A stretch of DNA of 21,560 nt from an uncultured bacterium (GTDB lineage Bacteria; Actinomycetota; Coriobacteriia; Coriobacteriales; Coriobacteriaceae): positions 1 through 21,560 of the forward strand of contig CAJMSV010000022.1 in assembly GCA_905216175.1 (NCBI GenBank), written 5' to 3'. Made by a program: the position numbers and the translations under genes. This document shows positions 6,432 through 13,867 of this stretch, one piece after another (the first letter of the stretch is position 1; each line of letters starts with the position of its first letter). A model generated the notes under the pieces. That model made no database searches. It was given only the letters and a program-made list of their open reading frames with translations, and was not told where the DNA came from.

Positions 6432-8411
6432 TTATGCTCCATTCCGTGCATGCTCGGACTCAAACTCTTCAATCGCCGCCATAAACTGCTCGCCAAAGGC
6501 GTCGGCCTTTTTCTCGCCGATGCCGTTGACCTGGATAAGCTCGTCGCGCGTCTGTGGGCGTAGGCGGCACAGGCCGCGCAGGGCCTTGTCGGAAAAGACC
6601 ATGTACGGCGCCATCTCCAGCTCCGTCGAGATCTCCTTGCGCAGGGCACGCAGGCGCTCGAACAGCTCGGCATCGTCGCCAACACGCGGGCGCTGATCCA
6701 GCTCGGCCTCCTCGCGCAGCAGATCGACGGCGCGGCGGGCGCGGGCCGAGGCCTTGCGCTTGGACGCACGGCGCTTAACGGTAAAGGCGAACGCCTCATC
6801 CTCGACCTCGACGGCACGCGGACCCAGCCCCACGACCGGGTACTGCCCCTGCGAGGTGACCAGATAACCGCGGCCGCACAGCTGGCCGATGATGTCCTTG
6901 ATGCGCCCGACCGATTCGCTCGACAGCTCACCGTAGCCGCGGTCCTCGTCCAGATGCATCTGGCGAATGCGCTCGGTGTTGCCGCCGTGGAGCACATCGG
7001 CGATGAGCGACTTGCCAAAGCGCATGGGACGCGTGGCCACATAGCGCACGGCAGCGCGGGCCATATCGGTGACGTCCTCGACCTCGAACTGCGTGAGGCA
7101 GTTGCTGCAGTTGCCGCAGCTCTCGACGTCGTCCGTGGCGGTGCCGCCCGTACTGGCCGCGGCATGCTCGGCCACGGCCTCGTCGCCAAAGTAGCGCAGC
7201 ATGTATTCGCGCAGGCAGCCGGTGGTATTGCAGTAGCCCTCCATCTGGCTGAGCAAACGATATCGATTCTGGAGCGCCCACGCGCGCTGCTCATCGTCGA
7301 GCGCCTCATCGGCAGCATCGCCGCGGTCGATCAGAAAGCGGCGCATGCGAAAATCGTTGCCGTTCCACAGCAAGTAGCAGCTGGCCGGGTCGCCATCGCG
7401 GCCGGCGCGGCCCGCCTCCTGGTAGTAGGCTTCGATGCTCTCGGGCACGTTGTTGTGGATCACGTAGCGCACGTTGGGCTTGTCGATGCCCATGCCAAAG
7501 GCGTTGGTGGCAACCATCACCTGGATATCGTCGTCGATAAAGGCGCGCTGGCTTTGGCGACGGGCGTCGTTGCCCATGCCGGCATGGTAGCGGCCAACGC
7601 GAATGCCGCTGGGGCCCAGCGCCTCGGCAAGCTCGCCCGCCAGCGCATCAACTGTCTTGCGGGTCGAACAATACACGATGCCGCTCTCGCTCGAATGCGC
7701 GATCACGTAGTCGCGCACCCAGGCAGTCTTGGCCTTGTCGCCCATCTCCTCGCAACCAAAGTAGAGGTTCTTGCGATCGAAGCCCGTCACTACCGTCGCG
7801 GGGTTTTGCAGGCCAAGCATCTGCTGAATGTCCGCGCGCACACGCTCGGTCGCCGTAGCGGTAAAGGCCGCCACGATGGGGCGCTGCGGCAGGGAATCGA
7901 TGAACTCGCGAATCTGCAGGTAGGCGGGGCGGAAATCCTGACCCCATTGGCTTACGCAGTGGGCCTCGTCAATGGCCACGAGCGGCACGCCAATGCCGGC
8001 GGAACCCGCAGCCTCCTGCGCAAAGGCCAAAAAACGCGGCTCGAGCAAGCGCTCGGGCGCCACGTACATAAGCTGGTAGCGGCCCTCGCGCGCCCGCTTG
8101 AGCACGGTGTTTTGCTGGGCCGGAGTAAGGCTGGAGTTGAGATAGCTGGGTCGCGCACCCGCCGCGAGCAACGCACGGGTCTGGTCCTCCATAAGCGACA
8201 GCAGCGGACTCACCACAAAGGTGATACCGGGCAGCATGAGCGCGGGCACCTGGTAGCAAATGGACTTGCCGGCGCCCGTGGGCATAACACCCAGCGCATC
8301 ACGACCGGCAAGGATCGCATCGACCATGCGGTCCTGTCCCGGGCGAAACGAGGTGTAGCCAAAATAGGCGCCGAGCGTGTCGAGCGCCATCTGCTGCATG
8401 CTATCGGTCAT
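6432..8411 (-). CDS. recQ: ATP-dependent DNA helicase RecQ
   Basis: A 3'-5' helicase acting in recombination and repair of stalled forks. Motifs are in order: Walker A MPTGAGKS (43-50), DEAH (148-151), TATAT (184-188), motif VI QEAGRAGRDG (331-340), the RecQ zinc-binding cysteines C394, C399, C432 and C435, then the winged-helix RQC region, and a C-terminal HRDC domain (~575-650, with the VNGIGEKKADAFGE turn). Length is 659 aa, full for the family. A weak AGGA precedes the ATG at 8411; in-frame Met5 or Met8 are alternatives. It has its own candidate -10 TATAAT upstream and is followed by GntR1 after 2 nt. Its place inside a set of catabolic regulators is unusual. Confidence 0.97.
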   Translation of the reverse strand: MTDSMQQMALDTLGAYFGYTSFRPGQDRMVDAILAGRDALGVMPTGAGKSICYQVPALMLPGITFVVSPLLSLMEDQTRALLAAGARPSYLNSSLTPAQQNTVLKRAREGRYQLMYVAPERLLEPRFLAFAQEAAGSAGIGVPLVAIDEAHCVSQWGQDFRPAYLQIREFIDSLPQRPIVAAFTATATERVRADIQQMLGLQNPATVVTGFDRKNLYFGCEEMGDKAKTAWVRDYVIAHSSESGIVYCSTRKTVDALAGELAEALGPSGIRVGRYHAGMGNDARRQSQRAFIDDDIQVMVATNAFGMGIDKPNVRYVIHNNVPESIEAYYQEAGRAGRDGDPASCYLLWNGNDFRMRRFLIDRGDAADEALDDEQRAWALQNRYRLLSQMEGYCNTTGCLREYMLRYFGDEAVAEHAAASTGGTATDDVESCGNCSNCLTQFEVEDVTDMARAAVRYVATRPMRFGKSLIADVLHGGNTERIRQMHLDEDRGYGELSSESVGRIKDIIGQLCGRGYLVTSQGQYPVVGLGPRAVEVEDEAFAFTVKRRASKRKASARARRAVDLLREEAELDQRPRVGDDAELFERLRALRKEISTELEMAPYMVFSDKALRGLCRLRPQTRDELIQVNGIGEKKADAFGEQFMAAIEEFESEHARNGA

Positions 8412-8442
8412 GGTTTCCTAACGTTCAAGTCATCTGCCGCCG

Positions 8443-8448
8443 ATTATA
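8443..8448 (-). promoter_or_regulatory. Candidate recQ -10 box
   Basis: The minus strand reads TATAAT, a perfect -10 hexamer, 31 nt before the recQ start. No good -35 match is seen at 16-18 nt (best GTGCTG), so this is a weak call. It would place recQ and GntR1 on their own transcript, separate from GntR2. Confidence 0.4.
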
Positions 8449-8521
8449 CGCCGCCACGCGGACAGCAGCACACGGCCGCCGCCCAGACTAGTCGTTTAAG
8501 AACGCCCCCAACGGCCAAGGA

Positions 8522-8563
8522 GCGTCCCCAGGTGCCGACAGAAAAGGAACGTCCCCAAGTGCC
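8522..8563. repeat. GTCCCC-AGTGCC tandem units, copy 1
   Basis: GCGTCCCCAGGTGCC (8522-8536) and ACGTCCCCAAGTGCC (8549-8563) are repeated with a 27 bp period, separated by GACAGAAAAGGA. A decayed unit precedes them (about 8495-8509). The same pair with the same period occurs at 16993-17034, in both cases just ahead of the large structured repeat. Part of the 8412-8747 gap, which holds no gene. Confidence 0.65.
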
Positions 8564-8576
8564 GCATCTGGGCCAT

Positions 8577-8747
8577 GGCAACGCCGATGTTTTGGCGCGG
8601 ACAGCGAAAGCCCGCCAGAGCGAGCAAGGTGACGCGAAGCGAGGCGGCATTGACCTTCTGGTCATGCCGCCGAAGCTGAACGTCAGATTGCCGCTCTGGC
8701 GGGCTTGCAGCGTCGAGCCGTTACGCGGTTTGGTAAAACCGCGTAAC
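8577..8747. repeat. Structured repeat element, copy 1 (three hairpins)
   Basis: Stem A: AGCCCGCCAGAGC (8609-8621) pairs perfectly with 8693-8705. Nested stem B: GGCGGCAT-T-GACC (8643-8655) pairs with 8660-8671 around a TTCT loop with one bulged T. Stem C: GTTACGCGGTTT (8720-8731) pairs with 8736-8747 around GGTA. Conserved unpaired blocks include GGCAACGCCGAYGTTTTGGC at the left end and GCAGCGTCG before stem C. Stem C directly abuts the TAA stop of GntR2 (8748-8750). Copy 2 is at 17041-17211. It may be a mobile palindromic element or a structured RNA. Confidence 0.75.
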
Positions 8748-9467
8748 TTACATGACCATAACGTAGCGCGATCCCACGTAGTACTGCTTACCCATCAGGA
8801 CCGGCTCGCCATTGGGGCCGGTAAAGCCGGCACGCAGATTGAGCAGCGGATCGTGCGGAGCAATGCCCAGCTCGACCGCCTGCTCGGCGTTAGCTCGAAC
8901 GGCCTCGACCGTACGGTAGCCAACCGAGACAATCGGGATTCCGCCAACACGCTCGACCTCGGCAAAAATCGACTTGTCCTCAAGATCGGCCGTCAACAGC
9001 TCGCGGTAGGCATCAAACGGCACAAAGATGTTCTCCTCAAAGATGGGCTCGCCGTCGGCCGTACGCACGCGCTTGATATGCAGCAGCAGCGCATCCTTCT
9101 GCAGGCCAAAGAACTCCATCTCGTTTTGGCGCGCCGGAACGATCTGGCGATCGATCACGTGCGCACCGGCCTTCATGCCGTTGCCGGCACACAGCGCGGT
9201 AAACGTCTGCAGCGTCGAAGCGTGGAACTGGCGGTTGATGTGCGGCGTGGAGACAAAGGTGCCACGGCCCTGCTGCTTAACCAGGTAGCCATCGGAGCAC
9301 AGCTCCTCGACGGCGCGGCGCACCGTAATGCGGCTCACGTCGTACTGCTCGGCTAGCTCAAGCTCGGACGGAATACGCTCCTTGGGTGCATAAACACCTT
9401 TCTCGATCGCATCCTTGATTTCGTCGTAAATCTGCTGGTAAAGCGGTGCATTTTTGGGTGCAGGCAT
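8748..9467 (-). CDS. GntR-family (HutC/UTRA) transcriptional regulator GntR2
   Basis: Winged-helix DNA-binding domain at ~5-75 (RIPSELELAEQYDVSRITVRRAVEEL, wing QQGRGTFVSTP) and UTRA effector domain at ~90-237 ending in GKQYYVGSRYVMVM. Length is 239 aa. It is closely similar to GntR1 along its whole length. The start at 9467 is taken because the DNA-binding domain begins within a few residues; no strong ribosome binding site is evident (GTGATTAG precedes it). The 13 bp palindrome ACGTATATAACGT lies 38 nt upstream and recurs at the PTS operon and EamA promoters, so GntR2 is the best candidate regulator of those genes and of itself. Downstream is the structured repeat, then recQ. Confidence 0.92.
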   Translation of the reverse strand: MPAPKNAPLYQQIYDEIKDAIEKGVYAPKERIPSELELAEQYDVSRITVRRAVEELCSDGYLVKQQGRGTFVSTPHINRQFHASTLQTFTALCAGNGMKAGAHVIDRQIVPARQNEMEFFGLQKDALLLHIKRVRTADGEPIFEENIFVPFDAYRELLTADLEDKSIFAEVERVGGIPIVSVGYRTVEAVRANAEQAVELGIAPHDPLLNLRAGFTGPNGEPVLMGKQYYVGSRYVMVM

Positions 9468-9481
9468 ATCTAATCACTCTT

Positions 9482-9520
9482 ATCGAAATATCGAAATAAC
9501 TAATACGTATATAACGTCTA
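9482..9520. promoter_or_regulatory. GntR2 upstream operator candidate and ATCGAAAT tandem repeat
   Basis: ACGTATATAACGT (9505-9517) is an inverted repeat ACGT-N5-ACGT, extended by CTA/TAG at the edges (9500-9520). Between it and the start codon lies a perfect tandem repeat ATCGAAAT-ATCGAAAT (9482-9497). The 13 bp form matches sites at 15655-15667 and 16928-16940. No clear -10/-35 pair could be fixed. Confidence 0.55.
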
Positions 9521-9559
9521 GTTTCATATTACCTCATAATGATAAAACGATACACCCTC

Positions 9560-9602
9560 CCTACCAAAAAGCGACAGCTTCATTTTGGTAGGTTTTATCT
9601 GG
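9560..9602 (+). repeat. Dispersed palindromic repeat, copy 2
   Basis: A perfect 10 bp stem CCTACCAAAA (9560-9569) with TTTTGGTAGG (9583-9592), followed by TTTTATCTGGGC. The loop AAGCGACAGCTTCA-type sequence is a diverged form of the GGGACAGGTTTA loop seen at 11694. It lies between the YitT-type gene and the GntR2 promoter. Confidence 0.7.
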
Positions 9603-9686
9603 GCAAACGAGAGCCTCTCGAAAGCAACGGGGCTTTCGGGGGGCTCGTTCGGATGGGTTGCGCAGGACCGGCAAAATGCCAATACC

Positions 9687-10694
9687 CTACTTGCCGTCGT
9701 CCTGCTGCAGGCTGTCCTGTTCGCTGAGGCGCGCCTGCCTGCTGACCATGCGTGCGGGCTTGTCGGGATCGGGAACGGCCGTGGGCATGGGCTCGTCGAC
9801 ATGACCACCCCACCAGCCGCCCACAAAGTTGAGCGTGTGGAACACGTTGATCACGGCGCCGGAATCAACGTCGCACACCAGCTTGATAATGTCCTGACTC
9901 TCGTAGGTCGAGACAACGGTGTTCAGCAGGTACATCTTTTCGCGGCTATATCCGCCGACGACCTCGGCGCAGCTAATGCCGTGCTGAAAATGGTTTACGT
10001 AGGCAGTCATGACCTCGTCTGCCTTACGCGTCGTGATCTGCAGCGTCACGCGATCGTAGCGACGATAGAAACTGTCGATGGTCTTGGTCGAAATAAACTG
10101 GAACACGATGGAATACGCCGCCTTGTCCCAGCCAAACATAAAGCCAAAGATCGCCAGGATAAAGCAGTTGAAACCAAAGATGACGCCCCAGATGGTCTTG
10201 CCCGTGTGGTTGGAGACCCACAGCGCGATAAAGTCGGTGCCGCCGGTGGATGCGCCGGATTTAAGTGCGATGGCAGCGCCCAGACCCGAGACCACGCCGC
10301 CAAAAATGATGAGCATGATCTTGTCGCCCAAAAATGGAGCGAAGTGAAAGACGTTGAGGAACAGCGACGAGAGCACGACCTGCATCATCGAGAAGATGAC
10401 GAAGCGCTTGCTGATGCCGCTCCAGCATAGGAGCGCCACGGGGATGTTGAGCGCGAGCATACCGAGCGAGATGTCGATGTGAACGCCGCCCAGCGAGGTA
10501 ACGCGATCGAGCAGGACCGCAACGCCGGTTAGGCCGCTCGGAAGCAAGTCGGCGGGCTGAATGAACGCCTGGATCAGGAATGTCTGGAGAACGGCGGAAA
10601 TCGTGACCGCCACGGCAGTAATAGCGCGGCGGACGATGGTGAGGCGGCCAAGTACGAGCACTCGGTCCGTGAGCTGATCGATGGCGTTCGCCAC
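9687..10694 (-). CDS. YitT-family membrane protein (DUF161 plus DUF2179)
   Basis: Predicted inner-membrane protein of unknown function. Hydrophobic segments occur at about residues 22-45, 55-90, 98-118, 124-145 and 165-190, with the family motif SGASTGGTDF near 147-156. A soluble DUF2179 domain follows (~213-290; YRRYDRVTLQITTRKADEV and GGYSREKMYLLNTVVSTYE). Length is 335 aa with a longer, charged C-terminal tail after residue 290. The start is GTG at 10694, chosen because AAGGAG lies 5 nt upstream. It sits as a single gene on the minus strand; nothing ties it directly to the deglycase genes. Transport is often suggested for this family but not established. Confidence 0.9.
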   Translation of the reverse strand: MANAIDQLTDRVLVLGRLTIVRRAITAVAVTISAVLQTFLIQAFIQPADLLPSGLTGVAVLLDRVTSLGGVHIDISLGMLALNIPVALLCWSGISKRFVIFSMMQVVLSSLFLNVFHFAPFLGDKIMLIIFGGVVSGLGAAIALKSGASTGGTDFIALWVSNHTGKTIWGVIFGFNCFILAIFGFMFGWDKAAYSIVFQFISTKTIDSFYRRYDRVTLQITTRKADEVMTAYVNHFQHGISCAEVVGGYSREKMYLLNTVVSTYESQDIIKLVCDVDSGAVINVFHTLNFVGGWWGGHVDEPMPTAVPDPDKPARMVSRQARLSEQDSLQQDDGK

Positions 10695-10832
10695 GCAGGC
10701 TCCTTTCGAAGGCAGATGTAGTTGTGGGGTATGTCCGCGATTGTAGCATGGAGCGTGCGGGGGCGCTTCAATTCACCCTCTCTCGACAACCAAAGCGGGA
10801 CCAGCAACCCCACGACCAAAGGCCCAAATTAC

Positions 10833-10951
10833 AAGTGAGTAGACTTTACGCGACCTGCAGAGCACGCCCAAAACCGCCACCCCTGTGACCTGCGGTTTTA
10901 CTAGAGCAGATGCGCTTTGTGCTCGTCCTGCACCAAAAAGTCTACTCACTT
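10833..10951. repeat. 119 bp nested inverted-repeat element (MITE-like)
   Basis: Terminal 15 bp perfect inverted repeats AAGTGAGTAGACTTT (10833-10847) and AAAGTCTACTCACTT (10937-10951) enclose nested arms GAGCAC (10860-10865)/GTGCTC (10919-10924) and AAAACCGC (10870-10877)/GCGGTTTT (10892-10899). No open reading frame of note is inside. It occupies the gap 10695-11048, where nothing else was recognised. Either a small non-autonomous mobile element or a structured RNA. Confidence 0.65.
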
Positions 10952-11048
10952 AATCCGAATCGAAGCCAAACGGATCCAAATAGATGACAAATTAAGCCAA
11001 TCCGCAGCAAAAGACGCGTGAATCAGTGCTTCTCGCGGCGGATTGACG

Positions 11049-11678
11049 CTACAAAGCGGCCAAAATGTCGGTCAGATTATCGATAACGGCATCGGCTCGC
11101 GATTGATCGAGGTTGACACCCTCGTGCGGACGCAGTGCCAGGACGCGGGCGCCGGAACGTTTGCCAGCCTCGATGCCCAAAGGCGAGTCCTCGATAACCA
11201 GGCACTCGGTAGGCTCCACACCCAGCGCCTCCATGGCACGCAGGTAGATCTCGGGGTCGGGCTTAAACGCACTGCACTCGTGACCGCTGATGGTGTAGTC
11301 CAGCACGTCGGCGATACCGGCAATCCCCACCAGCTCGTCAATGAGCTCGCGATAGGACGAGCTTGCGATGGCGCACTTCACGCCGCGCTCGTGCAGCTTG
11401 CGCATCACCGGCTCCGTCTGCTCGTTGAGCAGCTCGGCATACGGAACGGGATGGTCTGGGCTGTAGACCTGCTTGTACTCCACGCGCAGGCGCTCGCGCA
11501 GCTCAACATCGTCAGGTACCAGCGACTTCCAAATGGCGGGCTCGTTAGACCCCGAAAGATCGGGGATCTCGTCAAAGTGAAAGCCCTTCTCCTCCATAAA
11601 CGCCACGCGACGACGGTTGTAGAACCACTCGGTATCGACCAGCACGCCGTCCATGTCAAACAGCACTGCCTTGATCAT
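11049..11678 (-). CDS. HAD-superfamily hydrolase, beta-phosphoglucomutase-like
   Basis: Predicted phosphatase or phosphomutase acting on small phosphorylated sugars. The four HAD motifs are present: nucleophile DMDGVLVD (Asp8, Asp10), IASSS (motif II), Lys in FKPDPEIY (motif III), and IEDSPLGIEAG (motif IV). An alpha-helical cap lies between motifs I and II, as in beta-phosphoglucomutase-like enzymes. Length is 209 aa. The start at 11678 is chosen because GGAGG lies about 8 nt upstream; an ATG at 11684 is too close to it. It lies downstream of the PTS/SIS2 terminator, so it may be separately expressed, although a sugar-phosphate role would fit the neighbouring catabolic genes. Substrate unknown. 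Confidence 0.88.
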   Translation of the reverse strand: MIKAVLFDMDGVLVDTEWFYNRRRVAFMEEKGFHFDEIPDLSGSNEPAIWKSLVPDDVELRERLRVEYKQVYSPDHPVPYAELLNEQTEPVMRKLHERGVKCAIASSSYRELIDELVGIAGIADVLDYTISGHECSAFKPDPEIYLRAMEALGVEPTECLVIEDSPLGIEAGKRSGARVLALRPHEGVNLDQSRADAVIDNLTDILAAL

Positions 11679-11693
11679 ACGCATCTCCTCCCA

Positions 11694-11737
11694 CCTGCCA
11701 AAAAGGGACAGGTTTATTTTGGTAGGTTTTATCTGGG
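11694..11737 (+). repeat. Dispersed palindromic repeat, copy 3
   Basis: CCTGCCAAAA (11694-11703) pairs with TTTTGGTAGG (11717-11726, one wobble); loop AGGGACAGGTTTA; then TTTTATCTGGG. Read on the minus strand it ends a few nt before the ribosome binding site of the HAD gene, as copy 1 does for the cyclo-ligase gene. Confidence 0.7.
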
Positions 11738-11771
11738 ATTTGCGACGCGACAGACACGCCCTCCCCAGAGC

Positions 11772-11803
11772 AAAAAAGGGGATGGGGCGCAAACCCCATC
11801 CCC
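11772..11803 (-). terminator. Rho-independent terminator of the PTS-SIS2 operon
   Basis: A perfect 10 bp stem GGGGATGGGG/CCCCATCCCC (11778-11787 with 11794-11803) and a 6 nt loop, followed on the minus strand by TTTTTT (11772-11777). It lies 34 nt after the SIS2 stop codon. Confidence 0.92.
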
Positions 11804-11837
11804 TCTCAATCAACCCGTAAGGTCTACTTACTTGTGA

Positions 11838-12821
11838 TTAGTAGGAAAGCTTCCACATGTAGCGACGCATGGTCAGCGGATGCTGACGGGCCTCGGCGAT
11901 CTGGTTGCCGTACTCGCGCATAACGGCGAGGTGCAGCAGCGGGTTGAAGTAGGTGACGACGCTCGCGGGCACGGCGTCAGCCAGGCCGTAGTCCTTGGAG
12001 TCGATCAGAGCGACCTTGGCGCCCATGCGCTCAAGGAAGGTGAGGGCGCGGGCGTCCATCGGACGGGTAGCGCCATCGGACATGAAGAAGACGTAGGGCT
12101 TACCCTCGGTGGAAACCTCGAACGGGCCGTGGAAGTACTCGCCGGTGTTGTAGGCGGCGGCGTCGATCCACTGCATCTCGGTGAACAGGAAGGCGGCGTG
12201 AGAGTAAGCCATCTTCTCGGAAGCACCAGAGGCCATGAAGTAGATCATCTTGTCGTCCTTGAAGTCCTCGGCGAACTTCTTGGCGAGCTTCTTGCAGTGC
12301 TGAGCGGCGTTCTCGCAGAGCTCGAAGACGTTGGTGAGGCCGGTGATCATGTCGTCGTACTTGTCATAGCCCTCGGTCTGCTGAAGGATCTCGAGAGCAA
12401 GAGCGATGGCATAGCCGGGCTTCTCGCACTTGGCAGCGAAGTTGGCGTGGAAGCCGTGAACGATGACGTAGTCAGCGTCGACGGTCAGAGCGGAGCCAGC
12501 CTTGTTGGTGAGGGAGACGACCGGGCAGTTGTGCTTCTTGGCGGTCTTGTTGGCCTCGACGGTCTCGGGCGTGGAGCCACCGAGGGAGCAGGTGATCACG
12601 AAGGTGTGCTCGTTGACCCAGGAAGGCGTGTCGTAGTTGAACTCGTTAGCGGTGAAGATCTGAACGTTCAGCTTGTCCGTGTTGTTGGCCAGGAAGTACT
12701 TGGCGGGGTACAGGTCGGACATGGAAGCACCGCAGCCGACGAAGGCGACACTGTGGATCTCGTGGTTGGACAGGACGTCAGCGACGATCTGCTTAGGGAG
12801 GTTAAGGTCGATCTCGTACAT
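11838..12821 (-). CDS. SIS-domain deglycase-like protein SIS2, PTS-linked
   Basis: Last gene of the mannose-type PTS operon, so its substrate is probably the 6-phosphate made during PTS uptake. The family motif is NTGEYFHGPFE (226-236). E215 and H231 are 16 residues apart, as in FraB/FrlB-type deglycases. The phosphate loop reads SLGGST (79-84), a variant of SxSGxT. The C-terminus RRYMWKLSY matches SIS3. Length is 327 aa from ATG 12821, chosen because AAAGGA lies 9 nt upstream; the in-frame ATG 9 nt earlier would overlap that site. The layout parallels Salmonella gfr (mannose-family PTS plus SIS deglycases for glucoselysine/fructoselysine). A fructoselysine- or glucoselysine-phosphate deglycase is the best inference; an aminosugar isomerase is the main alternative. 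Confidence 0.83.
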   Translation of the reverse strand: MYEIDLNLPKQIVADVLSNHEIHSVAFVGCGASMSDLYPAKYFLANNTDKLNVQIFTANEFNYDTPSWVNEHTFVITCSLGGSTPETVEANKTAKKHNCPVVSLTNKAGSALTVDADYVIVHGFHANFAAKCEKPGYAIALALEILQQTEGYDKYDDMITGLTNVFELCENAAQHCKKLAKKFAEDFKDDKMIYFMASGASEKMAYSHAAFLFTEMQWIDAAAYNTGEYFHGPFEVSTEGKPYVFFMSDGATRPMDARALTFLERMGAKVALIDSKDYGLADAVPASVVTYFNPLLHLAVMREYGNQIAEARQHPLTMRRYMWKLSY

Positions 12822-12913
12822 CTGACACATTCCTTTCGATTTTTTGCGGCGCCACATTGCCGGGCGCTCGCAGGGTTACCGTGATTTGGACCGAGTTGCC
12901 GGCCCGTTGAGGA

Positions 12914-12942
12914 TGTGTCAAAGGAACTGTCCCTTTGACACA
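12914..12942. repeat. TGTGTCAAAGG palindrome (CTGTCCC-loop type)
   Basis: A perfect 11 bp stem TGTGTCAAAGG (12914-12924) with CCTTTGACACA (12932-12942); loop plus flank read AACTGTCCC. It lies in the 199 nt gap between the EIID and SIS2 genes. It shares the GGGACAG core with the palindromes at 21-61, 94-124 and 11694-11726 although the stems differ. Confidence 0.7.
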
Positions 12943-12955
12943 TTTAGGGATGGGA

Positions 12956-12986
12956 GCCTGCCTGGGGTATGGGATGTCAGGCAGGC
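12956..12986. other. Intergenic hairpin after the EIID gene
   Basis: GCCTGCCTG (12956-12964) pairs perfectly with CAGGCAGGC (12978-12986) around a 13 nt loop, 34 nt after the EIID stop. The minus strand has no T-run after it, so it is not a standard terminator. It could stabilise or process the upstream PTS message. Confidence 0.5.
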
Positions 12987-13020
12987 CCCCGGGGGAAAGC
13001 GATTAGGCGCTTGGTCGCGA

Positions 13021-13854
13021 CTAGGCCAGGATGCCGGCCGCGGAGAGGGCGATGCCGCCCACGATGGCGATCACGAGAAGCCAACCGGTGTTGACGTTCT
13101 TCTTGATGAGCCAGTACATAAGGCCGGTGAGGCCAAGGGAGATCATCTGGGGCATCATGCCGTCCAGGATGTCCTGGATAACGACGGTGCCCTCAGCGAA
13201 CTGCAGCGGGGTGGTGGCGCCGATCAGCGTGGCAATCATGCCGCCCACGGACATAAGACCCACGATGCCGCAGACATACATGAGCTTCTCCATGAGGTCG
13301 CCGCCCTGAAGCTTGCTCAGGTACTCGTGGCCGCCCTGATAACCCATCTTGGCTGCGAACCAAGTGATCAGCACAGAGGGGACGATGGAGATGAGCATGG
13401 CCAGGATCGGGCCCATGATGGAGCCCTGCTGAGCCAGCTGAACGCCCAGACCAAAGGCGATAACGCGGATGGTGCCCTGGAAGAAGGAGTCACCGATGCC
13501 GGAAAGCGGACCCATGAGGGAGGTCTTGACCGCGTTGATCGAATCGGGATCGAAGTTCTCGGGATCCTTGGCGTACTCCTCCTCCATGGAGGCGGAGAGG
13601 CCCAGGATGAAAGCGCTCGTCTGCGGGGTGCAGTTGTAGAACGCCATGTGACGGTGGTAAGCCTCTTTCTTAGCAGCGAGCTGCTTGGGGTCGGACTCGT
13701 CCGGATAGAGGCGATCGAGCGTGGGAACCATGCCGTAGAGGAAGCCCATGTTCATCTGACGCTCGTAGTTCCAAGAGGCCTGGATGGCCCAGGAGCGCCA
13801 GAAGAACTGGCTGACCTTCTTGTTCAGGGACACGTCCTTGGTTGCGGTTGCCAT
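13021..13854 (-). CDS. PTS mannose-family transporter subunit IID
   Basis: Membrane subunit that with EIIC forms the translocation channel of a mannose-family phosphotransferase system. The N-terminal FFWRSWAIQASWNYERQMNMGF is the EIID hallmark. It is followed by LSASMEEEYAKDP, the GPLSGIGDSFFQGTIR motif, and C-terminal hydrophobic segments (~ residues 190-215 and 245-277). Length is 277 aa, normal. The ATG at 13854 follows AAGGAGG by 8 nt. It begins 13 nt after the EIIC gene ends, consistent with one transcript, and is followed by hairpins and SIS2. Substrate cannot be read from sequence; the linked SIS2 suggests a glycated amino acid or an aminosugar. Confidence 0.95.
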   Translation of the reverse strand: MATATKDVSLNKKVSQFFWRSWAIQASWNYERQMNMGFLYGMVPTLDRLYPDESDPKQLAAKKEAYHRHMAFYNCTPQTSAFILGLSASMEEEYAKDPENFDPDSINAVKTSLMGPLSGIGDSFFQGTIRVIAFGLGVQLAQQGSIMGPILAMLISIVPSVLITWFAAKMGYQGGHEYLSKLQGGDLMEKLMYVCGIVGLMSVGGMIATLIGATTPLQFAEGTVVIQDILDGMMPQMISLGLTGLMYWLIKKNVNTGWLLVIAIVGGIALSAAGILA

Positions 13855-13867
13855 AGTGTGTTCCTCC

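Noticed and set aside
8522..8563. CRISPR-like repeat pair
   Set aside because: Only two or three degenerate units with 12 bp spacers that are themselves similar; no cas genes.
6954..9356. Very long plus-strand open frame (about 800 codons) opposite recQ and GntR2
   Set aside because: It crosses two well-supported minus-strand genes and an intergenic structured repeat, has low-complexity His/Ala/Arg-rich translation, and resembles no protein. It is a GC-rich antisense shadow.
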